DNA from: Heliopora coerulea
Taxonomy: Eukaryota; Cnidaria; Anthozoa; Scleralcyonacea; Helioporidae
DNA length: 64,000 nt
Assembly: GCA_030142905.1 (NCBI GenBank)
Contig: JASJOG010000278.1
Span: forward strand, 124,001 to 188,000
Direction of reading: 5' to 3'
In this document: piece after piece, positions 38,801-50,300 of the stretch
How the letters are laid out: each line of letters begins with the position of its first letter
Numbering within the stretch: the first letter of the stretch is position 1
Notes under the pieces: model-generated
Told to the model about the DNA's origin: nothing
Database searches by the model: none
What the model saw: only the letters and a program-made list of their open reading frames with translations
Position numbers and translations under genes: made by a program

Positions 38801-40195
38801 TTTGATGTTTGTAAAAGATTTTAAGAAACGTATGGTGAGTTCCTAGTGACAACATTGGTGCAACCGCATCCCATACCTTGCTTAGTACAAAGAGCGTGGG
38901 TTATACCGGGTGATAGCGGATGTGTGATTCTGAACTTCCTGTGAAGGAGTTGTGTTCAACTTAGCAGAGCATATACACGTGTGCAAAATACAGATATTAA
39001 CGTAATAGTTTAGTCTATACCTGTTCATACTTCTGGTCACTCAACAACAGCATATACTACTGAGGGATTAACGTGCTTTTCCGAGTGGTTGGAACCATTT
39101 CATTTGCAGGTGAAATAATTTTGTTGTTGTGCATCTTTGACTTCTTGTAAACTTTACTTCGCGTCAGCAATATTCATCAATACACTATATAACCAGTGAC
39201 AATATACAAGTATCCCCATGCAGCAATCGTTTAAGCACAATGTAAGCTATCAAAGACGTTCACTTAATAGATCTATTGAAACCATTCCTAATTTTTCCTC
39301 CTGTGCCTTTCCATTTGCTCTCTAGTAGTTTCTCTCCAAAGACTCTACTTAGAGTGGTCTTCCATCAGCTGACGTGAAGCATTATAAACTCTATATCTGA
39401 ACTCTCCACAATGCAAGTATCCAACAAACCCTACGCATTCATAGTTCTTTATAGCCCTACTCTAAGTCGTCTTTGAACACCAACCACCAGAATCTCCAAA
39501 CAAAGAGTTGCAAGGCCATTCCCGCTCAACCCACATCATATTGCCCAGGTGTGAAGTTTCCACGGTTAAGATTTGAAACATCCAAATCTCAATTGCCATA
39601 CTCTAGTGTAATGCATGCTTTTCAATTCTCAACCAAGCGAAATGGAAATGATCAATAACTTCAAAACCTTCTCTTTTAAAGTCAGTCACAATTGTCTCTG
39701 TCCAGTTAAATCAAAACGTTAATGACCCAGAGTTGTTCGCTGACTGCTTCAGTAAACATGCGATTGGGTTAATCCGCTGTCGATCTATTTCGCCTCTCGT
39801 TCGTTTGCAACTTAATGATTTTACTACATATATATTTTTACTGTCTCCCGTCGGTGAAGGCCAATGAGAAGAATACTTTTCTTTTACTAATAATGCATAA
39901 AATTAACCATATTTACACAAAGATTATTATTAATATTAGCCATTGTATTGCGGGCCGATTGTTGCAATGACGATCAGAGGTAATCTAGGATTGCCAGTTG
40001 ATCTGTTGCTTTGGTTTCGCTTACTTTGGTTGAAAAATCTACTTCCGATTTCATAACTTAAAACCATTTTGCATAAACCTGAAATCTGTTAACATTCCAA
40101 CTTTTCATAGGGGCATGATCAGGGAGTTGTCCACAAAATGAACGCTAATCCTGCATTAAGAAAATCGACTTTTAAACCAGGCCCTGATCAACAAC

Positions 40196-40352
40196 CTTTG
40201 ATATACCATACTTTGATGTACCATACTTTGATGTACCATACTTTGATATACCATACTTTGATATACCATACTTTGATATACCATACTTTGATGTACCATA
40301 CTTTGATGTACCATACTTTGATATACCATACTTTGATATACCATACTTTGAG
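40196..40352 (+). repeat. 15-bp minisatellite
   Basis: About ten copies of CTTTGATATACCATA with GTA variants, upstream of the ETS gene. The open frames over it are repeat artefacts. Confidence 0.88.
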
Positions 40353-41142
40353 ATACCATAGATCCATCGATTTACCTTTGATATGTCATACAACGGTCAG
40401 TCAGCTCAGCTGCAAAGTAGAAGTCAATCCAGTCAACATCCTTTAGTACTCTGAATCCACCTATGATCGCCCAGTTGAACAAAGAGACTCCAGTCTACAA
40501 TCTTTGGTTATCTCTCATCAGGATCCTTAAGACTAACTGTGATACACCTGTTGCTCGCTCCCATTTTCAACAAAATAATTAACTTCTTACTGTAGCTGAT
40601 TAACTCAATCCTCCCTTTGTTCTTTCCTAAAATATATATAGACAGATCAAGTTGTTACAGGTTCCAATTGCCTTTTTTTGTCGATGACAGTTTGAATTTT
40701 GTCTTAAACTTGCAATTAAGGGAGCCCAAACTTTATAAATTTAGTGGCGTCTTTGGCCGACGTATGCTTATTACGTAAGTTTCAATTTCACATGTGGAAA
40801 TTTTCACATGAAACGAAGTCTCACATATAGAAATCCTCCAGGTTTCTATTTTAAAACTTCCCAAAAGATAATCTGAAAAAAGGAACTATGGTAATTAACA
40901 TGGATCATGGGAAACACGACCTACGTTGTACTAAAACTATTTAAAGCAACCTCGTTATACGTCTAAAGTTGTGCAAAGATAAAATACTCGTGTCTATGAG
41001 CTATATTGAATCGCCCACAAATTGCTACCTTGAAGAACTAAGAAAGTGAGGGAAGTAGGTTAAATGAAGCGTAGCACGTTAGACATTTTAAGTATGCTAT
41101 CATGACGTACGACTCTCATACTTTCGACATTCGTTTCCTCAG

Positions 41143-42219
41143 GTAACTCCAGTTCGGTGCTCGATGAATTATCGCTGGAGAACCAGACGCACCACTCCAC
41201 TGTTATGGGAATTCATCCTTAGTCTTTTACAGGATACAGAATGTCAGCGAATAATCAAGTGGACAAATGAATCCAAAATGGAATTCATGATTGCAGATTC
41301 AAATGAAGTGGCCGTGTTGTGGGGAGTAGCGAAAGGAAGGCCTAAAATGGATCAAAATAAACTGAGAAGGGCTATCAGACAATATTACAAATCTGGTGTG
41401 ATGAAAAAGGTAAACTCTGACTTTTCATGCAAGAACATCAAGTAGTATAATAACCAAATTGATCTTGTGGTTGGTCTATGTTTTTGTGATTGTCTGTACA
41501 CTCGGATACTCTTCAATACGACTGCGATTGCTATATGATACCGAAAAATATATGTATGATAGAACCATACAATTAATACAACCATAGGCTGGTTAGAGGT
41601 TTGTTACTGTTTGTTTTCTTAACCACTGGCTAGACACCGTTGCCTTTTAGCAGCTTATTTACTTTACTCCAGTTAACGCCGGTCAATTTCCCTCGTGAAC
41701 GAGACACCTCCTGGGAAGCTGCTTAGTATAAAGTCAACAGAATGGAATGTTAAATTTCGTACAAAGCTAAAATTCATTTTTTGTTTTTCAAGGTTAAAGG
41801 ACAGAAAGGCGGATACAAATTCGTAAATTTACCTTATAATCCACTTACAGATGAAAGAAAATGCGTCAAGCCAGAATCAATAAACGAGGAATCATCCAAT
41901 GTAAGAAGTACTCAAAGATACATTTCTAATAATACCTTAAACTAACATCCCTTGCAATTTTCAGTTAAAAGTTAAAGAAGGTGGATGCGACTTGGAAAAG
42001 ACATCTAACGATCCACTTGGAGGGGAGGAAAATGTTCTAAAACTACATTCGGTTTGTGAAGAATTTCCCGATGTGGAAATGTCTGACAGAAATTTCGTGG
42101 AAACATCAACAAACTGGTTAGAAGAACCACAGAAGAGTACAATTTTTTGGCCTGATAATAACAACAAAGGCAAACGAGGAAATATTTCTGAAGAAATCAC
42201 ATTCCTGGATTCTCTGTGA
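41143..42219 (+). CDS. ETS-domain transcription factor, ELF-like (5' end uncertain)
   Basis: Exons 41143-41409, 41793-41900 and 41965-42219 join in phase (210 codons including stop). The ETS domain starts LLWEFILSLLQDTECQRIIK, continues with VLWGVAKGRPKMDQNKLRRA and ends MKKVKGQKGGYKFVNLP across the first intron. LWEF.L.LLQD, IKWT and LWG resemble ELF-type domains most. ETS proteins are nuclear and bind GGAA/T sites through the arginines of the third helix; both are kept here (RAIR), but the usual RYYY reads RQYY. The first exon follows a good acceptor (TTTCCTCAG) and is open in phase 0 upstream of the ATG at 41164, so either coding exons lie upstream or 41164 is the start. The acidic C-terminal tail after the domain (about 110 residues) is unrecognised. 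The second intron is only 64 bp. Confidence 0.8.
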
Positions 42220-43352
42220 AGAAATTTCAAATATAAAAACGTACTCGCATCGAGTGCATGGTGGTAGGACTGGCAATGTCTCCTGCTTGTTGGACGAAAA
42301 TATTTCCGTTTTAGGATAAAGCACAGACTTCATGCTACAGTTACACAACTTTGTAAACATTGAAACGAACTCACCATTCCTTCGTGCCTTTGTAAATATG
42401 CAGTTGAGCGATCCTTCTCCGTGTACACTCTTGCCCTGTCAAAGGAAACCTATCGTACATACTACAATGCATCTATGGAACTGAACAACGTTTGATTGCT
42501 TAGGTTAGTTTTTGTTTTGAGTCCAAAAACTGAAATGAACTATGACCATAATTTTTATATATAACTTATGTACAAGTGAGCATTTCACCACTCTGTAACT
42601 TGCAATTGTTTTTGTATATATGTATTATATTTTGCAATGCAATTTGGTCACTTCGCTTTCCTTAGCAGTGGCAACATTTGTTGATAGACTTTGACAGATG
42701 GCTAAACATAGGTAAAATACCTATTTATGTCTTTCATCATGACCTTAACCGCTATTATCGTGATCATTTCCGTTGGTAACGATTCTTTTGATTATCTTCA
42801 TGATTACGATGAATTACCATGACTATGATTTTGAGTAAGATTATGACTATTTATGATCATAATCGTAATTATGATTATAATTATGATTACATAGTAAATA
42901 AATTTAAACGCTCTCGGACTTAGGGCATATGATTGTGATTAGGATTAAGTTTGTATTGTGACTATTAATCGTAATTATAATCATTTATGATCATATTCAT
43001 GATGATAATTATAATTATTGTGATGATGATGATGATGATCATCATCATCACTAGAACATAGGACATGGAAATAGTAGTTTGATCAGTCTATTTATTATTG
43101 TTATCGTTATTTAGAGAAACTTCATGGAACTGCCGTTTTACAATCGTATTTTGTCACCCACAATTTTGTCAGGCCTGTGAATAAATACTCTAGAAAGCTT
43201 GAGGTCAAAAAAAACCCCTCTAAATTCATCTCCATATAAAGTCTTTTTGAGCCACTATTTTTGAAGTCGACTAACGTGAAAATACCTTTTTCAATTTACA
43301 GTGTTCGTGTTTGCCATATCAAGCACTATTTAAACAGAGACGATAAAACATG
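42220..43352. other. Convergent gap between the ETS gene and receptor A
   Basis: Contains 3' untranslated sequence of both genes and the GATTAT low-complexity tract. TTTATT at about 43090 (AATAAA on the reverse strand) is a possible poly(A) signal for receptor A. Confidence 0.4.
42760..43045 (+). repeat. AT-rich GATTAT-type low-complexity and (GAT)n
   Basis: Degenerate ATGATTATGATT words ending in a short GATGATGATGAT/CATCATCATC inverted stretch at 43022-43050, in the convergent gap between the ETS gene and receptor A. Confidence 0.65.
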
Positions 43353-44010
43353 TTAGACGAGTTCGTCACTGTTCACTTCTGTATCCAGTTCATCAAGGAC
43401 ATGATAGATGGGCGGAATTTTAACTGGTTCTTCTTCGTCTCCTAAGACAGTAATATAAGTGACTTCTGTAGACGGCAGCTAGACAAACAGAAATATTTTA
43501 AAAAGTTCACAACGTTTTACACCGTTAACAATAATAATTAAAACAGCCATGGACAACCAGGTTGTTTAAATATAAGGACCCTTTCCACTGGAGAAGGAAA
43601 TGTTGAAGATATTTTCTCAATATATGTAATGCTGTACTTACTTCACTTTGACTAGCCTTGCTCAAGGATTGATATATTGATGGCGGTTCGTCCCTTTCTG
43701 GGTATCGCTTTAAACTTGTGTAAGAGCTCAACGTTTCTTCTGATGTTTCAGGCTCCACATCCACTTCTAAGAATTTGGACAAACATGTAAACGAACGTTT
43801 GATTACTTATACTGCTTGGAGACATTTTAATACCACGGTAGATCTTGGGTGCAAAGATACACATACATATACATCTACATCTACATATACATATACAAGT
43901 ACACCCATATCTATCTATCTATCTATCTATCTATCTACCTACCTACCTACCTACCTACCTACCTACCTACCTACCTACCTACCTACCTACCTACCTACCT
44001 ACCTACCAAC

Positions 44011-44070
<60 letters not shown>

Positions 44071-44241
44071 ATATTTATATATATATATATATATATATAA
44101 TCACAATACAAGATTTGGTTACTTCATAAGAACTTTTATTCAAGTAACCAAATCTTGTATTGTGATTATTCCGCTCTACCTCTGTATAGAGCACTCTACA
44201 CCCATATAATTTTGTTATTGATACTTGTTATCAACACATAT

Positions 44242-44303
<62 letters not shown>

Positions 44304-47300
44304 CAGTCCTCCACTCTATGACACATACAAATAGTTCTCACATTTATATGCGTTATACAGTGGAGGACCGAGGACTTAATCATCTCCTCCGCTACAAATA
44401 AGAGGTAGATCTAGAATCTGGGAGTGGGATAGGCAGATCACAATTTTTGGGCACCATTGGGTTATCGGTGAGAAACCAGTGAAATATCAATTTATCGGCA
44501 CTCCAATGCCAAACTCTGTCAATGCCTGCCTCTGCAGACATTCACAGTATTTTGTATTACTTTTCTATGCTATTTGTTGTGTTTAATTTTCTACTGTGGT
44601 CTCACTTGTTTTATATTCAGCCTGCATGCAAGCATACCCCCTTACTATCGGGTTTGTTGCTGTGTGCGGGCTCAATATTGAATAAGTTTTCATTTTTTTA
44701 TGGTTACGTTTCTGTCATTGGTTAATTTTGTTTCACGTGACTGCTTGTATAGCTTGCTACATAAGCAACAAGTCTGTTTATTCTATTTCTCTTTCTAGTA
44801 ACTCTCCAGACAAAGGGCCTTTGCTCGAAACGTCGGGGATAGAATATTTTTATCTGTTTCAGATTGTGGCAAGCGAGAATCCCTCCCTTGGTGTTGTGTT
44901 GTTGCGCCGCTGCCTACGCTGGACCAGCCTTGTTGATGATTAGATGATTGATGAATGTTCAGGTCCCCACCTCAGAAAAACGATTTCTGAGGTTGGGGCT
45001 GGACGAACGTTCATCGACTATCCAAGACATATGCCTTTAAGTTGGTGGAGACTTCAGTCATCATCTTAGGTACAATAAGCAATCACCCACAACAAACACC
45101 CACCAAAAGGATAATAGCCACTGTACCAACACGGCAAACCGTTTTTAGATTTTCTATAAACATTACGTTTGCCTAGAAATGAAGAAGAAATTATAAAGCC
45201 TAGCAAAAAACACTCAAAATAGGCATATTAAAGGTTTATAATGTAATTCTAACGTTTCGTTGCTGCACGCAACATCCTCAGAGAATGAATAACTTATATT
45301 ACAAGGTGATTAATATATAATGGTATGTTACGTGATATGTAAACGAGATGTTGGCGTAAGAACGGAAGTGGGAAGGACAAAAGGATACAGCAGACTGAGA
45401 TGTAGTGGGAGAGGTCGGGAAACGAAAGGTCTTAAAATAAAGAAATCTCAGTAATCTCAGAAATCTCCACTACATCTCAGTAATATAAGTTATTCATTCT
45501 CTGAGGATGTTGTGTACAGCAACGAAACGTTAGAATTACATTATAAACCTTTAATATGCCTATTTTGCGTGTTTTTTGCTGGCTTTATTATTTCTTCTTC
45601 GTTTACGATTCCCGCCAGGTACCTCTGTTTGCCTAGAAACATTCGAACGTCCCCGATATTTTAATTTTCATTTACAAGTGACGTAAAAAGGTAATTAAAC
45701 TGTTCCGCCTCGCTTGGTCACTAATTACTAAGCAAAAAATATTAGCACGTTTGATTTTCATATTCAATTCAATTTTGCAGGTAAGCCAAGATATTCCGTG
45801 ACATATTAAGTAAAATTATAGGATTAACACCTATGAGAATGTGTAAATAAATTTGATTAATCATGACGAAAGATTAGTTAAAAATATTTCCAGCTTTTGG
45901 CCTCTCATCAGAAGTTCCTAAGCACGCCCCCACATGACTATACCAATGTATTAAAGTAATTGTCAAATAGTTTATAAATAACGCAACAGATTTGGTCTCG
46001 GAATATCCTTACCTTGGCCCACGCTTTCTCCCTGCTGTTCGCAAGTAGCCGAAACATCCCTTCTTAATAGTCTATGAAAAACATCAAAACGTCATTTACT
46101 TAACGAAAAGAATGTAGACACTGCAGCGACTGAAGTATACCCAGTTGCGTTTATTTAATCTTTTAACGCGCGTGTAAATCTTACAGACAATCTTCCAAGA
46201 ATGTTCTTTTATAAATGTAGGGCACTATAAATAGTTACTTACTGTTTCGTCATGGTCCTTCGATAAAACAAAGCTAGTGGGATTATTACTATCGCCGTAC
46301 CCACAGCACCTGCTACTGCGGCCAAGATTATAGGAAAGTTGTCATTCACCACCACAATGTTTGCTGTCAGAGTGTTTACTCGACGACGGGCATGTTTCGT
46401 TGCTTTAATTGAATGCGTGGGCTAAATAAAAGCAAAAACAATCGGCCTTTGTGTTATTCTTTCATGCCGCATTGATACTAAATACTGAGTTCTTCCACGA
46501 ACTTTTAGTAGGGCAAAAGTTCCCTAAACAGATGCGCTTTTTAATCTAAGGTCAGTAGTTCTGTTAAGGAAGTATGCCCATCTACGGTTAAGATAAATGT
46601 CGTGTATTTAGTGGCAAGACAGGCATTGTACAGTTCCTTAGAGTGACACAATATGACACGATACAGTACGCTGCATCAACGATACAATGAAATACAATAC
46701 AATGAAATACAATACAATGCAATCCAATGCAGCACAATGCAATGCACTGTTAAGTAATGTAATACCCAGCAGAAGAATGCGATAAATAAATGGAGCCGGT
46801 CAAATTTTGGCAGAAAATGAAAATAATTGCAAAAATTACTAATAAAAAGTGTTAAAACCAACAGCGCGATCGCACTTTGACCATCAGCGATCATTTACGA
46901 CGCTCTTACCTTCTTTGTATCGAGTGTGTTTACGTTAAAGTTGCTTTTTGAAATAGGAACAACAGCTTGCTCTTCTTTTCCTTTAATAAAACGAGTCGAG
47001 ATACGAACTTACTTATGACCACAACTCAGTTATTTAATTTAAATCTTGAAACGTCTACGTAGAACTTCAGAGCATATAAAAATGACAGATGATCAAGAAT
47101 CATTCATAAGACGAACACCATAACCAACCTCTGACTCGAAACATCAAACAGTACGATTCTTTCATGGAATCACGATCGACACATTCCAAGGAAACCTGAA
47201 ACAATCGCTTCGGAATAGGAGACTCCCGAGAGGTTTTCCACTTAAAATGAAAAGTATTAAGATGTTAACATTCACCAGGAAGCACATCGTAATTAACCAA

Positions 47301-50300
47301 AACCCACACCAACCAAAACTAACCCATAAAACAGCAACGAACCATAGAAACACAGTCTCATCAAACTATCACCGCAGTCACCTCTCCATATTGCCAAACC
47401 ATTGCACCAGAATCAGTACACCACCACCAGGTTATATAGGTAAAGTGTCTTTATGTATACTGGATAACCCTATCAGATATAACTAAGGTGTTCTTCTTAG
47501 ACGTCCAGTAAGGTCCACTCCTTATAGATCCAGTGTTACTGCAGGAGGAAACTGGAACACTCGGAGAAAACCCGCGATGCTTGGTAGAGACAAACTGGAC
47601 AACACTCTTCTCACATGTGACTAAGGTAACTTTAATGAGATAACTGTACGGAACCGGAGTCGAACCAGTCACAACGGTAAAAGACACGTGCGCGCACTAC
47701 GACCATTACCACTGTGCCACCAGTACCCCACGAGCAAACCACAATTACTTCACCATACAAAGATACAAGACCTTGACCACAACATCGAGTCATAACACAC
47801 TACAAACAGCCCAACATCACCAACCACTTCACCTCTGCACAACACACCTAGATTAACTGCCGCACGCCTTATTACTTTATAACCTGATACAACCTGACGT
47901 ATCATGATTTGTGTCTTACCTCTATCCTGTACATGTATCCTTGTTCTGGAAAGTAATCCGAACCTCGAAGATCAAAAGTTTCTTGGAATTTCCGAACGGG
48001 ATTCTCACGCCACGTTCCATTTTCGAGGTAATGCACCCAGCTAACACGACAGACGTGTTTCGTTTTATCCAAAGGGGCGTTGATTGGCTGTGAACATTTG
48101 TTCTTCGCGCAAGGTCTCGAGAGGTCAATGGTCGGAATAACATCTGGTTTTATGTTAAAAAACTGATAACGACACCCTTAAAATGTATATAATAAGAAGA
48201 AAGTTAGACATTCTCGTATTGGTACAGAAATCCCCACGACCTTATTTCCTCATATCCAAACTGGTTGAAGTGGAATCTGAAAAATTAGAAGCCAACCCTT
48301 TTTAAGTACAACATTTTCTCCAAGCAATTTTCCTGTTTGCAAGTTCTTATAAACAAGGTTTCTTGATAGATTTTCCCCGTTCTCGTCCAATATCACACCG
48401 TGTGAACGGCAATTTCAGCCTGTCCTCATACTTCCTGTCAGTTCTAAACACTTTTGGTTTTCTTGGAATGCTCTGTAATACAAGTGATATAGGATCAACC
48501 AAACTTTTTTGTTACTCGATTGCCACAAGCCTCATTGCTCTCAAATCTTTATCTTAAACATTTGACACCAAAATTAACAAGTTATCGCGCAGACACCTAG
48601 GAAGGACAGGGCTTTAGTAGTAACTATAAGTAGTAGTAACTATGAGCAGTAGTAAATAAGGTTACATACTGTGGCCGAAGTGTTTAAGCGATACATGAAC
48701 CTGAGTGTGAAGCCTGAAGCTTGATATATCGCTTAAACACCAAGGTCTAGGTACATAACCGACTTATATCATCGTTGGTGAAGTTTTGAAAAAAGTATTT
48801 AACTCGCCTGAAAAACATAGAGATGGCGAAACTACGGTAGAATGTACATAAATATCTTAATAAGGTTGATAAGTTAGTTATCAACCTCTAAAGAACAAAA
48901 GAAACTGAGCCGAAGATGATACATGTGTATTCAGCAGGTTACGGTTGTTCCCTACGGTAAGTTCAAAGAGGGGGTTGGTAACTAGATGTCTCTGCAAGCA
49001 TGCGTGGATATTGATCTTATCACGTTGTTATTCAATCACGGCAGCACGGCCCGCGTCAATGTAATGTTTGTTTCGGTGAATTTCCCTAAAATTACTAAAG
49101 CAAAGCAGAGTAGGTCTAACAACACGTCCAACTTTCAAATCTTTTTCACGATACGAAAGTTTTTGAAATCCGCTAACTATAACTGCAAAATTTCAGGCTC
49201 TACAGCCTCCCCTATTCTGCCATGTTACTCTTCAGTAACATGCCCATCCTGATACTAATTTTTAGAAAATTTTATGTAAGAGAAACGAAGATGTGTGTCA
49301 TCATAGTTGTAAGAATGCCGATGTTATAGAGCACTATTTTTAACATACTAAGCATAGATAGTTGATTCATTTGAACAATATCTTATGTTCATGTCACGTT
49401 TTAAACAGTTGATTGTACAACGTACTGAACTTATAATTATTTTAATGATAGAAATGGCAGCTAATGAAAAATTCAAACTACAGTGAGTCACGTACGCCAT
49501 TTTTTGTCTGTGTGCAATTCAACAAAGTTTATAGCGGAACATATCCCGCAACCTGTAATGAGCCTTTTTCTGCCAATGTTTTCATCAAATGTTGGGCGAG
49601 TCTTTTTTTTTAAATTAAATTAACTTAAAGCCTGAGGAAACCACAATTTCATCACATCGGACTTGTGGGAATTAAAACTTTGGTTTACGCTTAGGAAAAT
49701 TGTCACCAATAGCTCGAGTCCAATGCTTAAGTATACCGTCCAGGTTAGTGTAGTCACAACTTGAGAAAGACTGCTGTTGGTGGGAGCTGACCTTTCAAAG
49801 GTCACACTTAATTCCTCAGGTGGTCACCGCTAACAAGGTGTGGAAGCAAACTCCCTCGCTAACTGTGAGGAAATGTCGGCATTCGCCACTCAGCGGCAAA
49901 ATGACTGGCCTGGAGCAGCTGGCTATGTGGGGCAAACAGACAGGAATATACTTAGCACTACATGATTAATGCATGAAGATTGCCTTAGTTACATATTTGT
50001 AGTTTTTTGTTAGTCAATACATTAAAGTTTTGTCATATTGCCATTAGTAATACGCACTAAGAAGTTAAAATCAGGATATAGGTGTTTTAAATATCGTATT
50101 TTGGCAGAGACTACGATAATTTCGAACTCGAGAGCATGGCGATAACATTGGTCTGATTTTGAGATGTTTCAATCGCTGACCGACATAAGTACAGCTTAGA
50201 ACTGTTTATCAAAACGCATGTCATGTCTTATCAATGTCAATTTGATTATCTTCGATAATTGCTTATATCCTTTCGCATCGATTGAAGTAGTCTAACTTTG

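Larger units (their letters stand above)
32681..41142. other. Intergenic region between TRPC and the ETS gene
   Basis: Contains an A-rich run at 32917-32944, likely near the TRPC 3' end, fold-back elements at 33193 and 35380, and the minisatellite at 40196. Upstream ETS exons may lie here but none could be supported. The remainder is AT-rich and unremarkable. Confidence 0.5.

Noticed and set aside
40138..40446. 102-codon frame with YHTLMYHTL repeats
   Set aside because: Product of the 15-bp minisatellite; similar frames exist on the reverse strand.
43775..44209. Tyr/Leu/Pro-rich frames over the compound microsatellite
   Set aside because: Tetranucleotide repeats with no stops.
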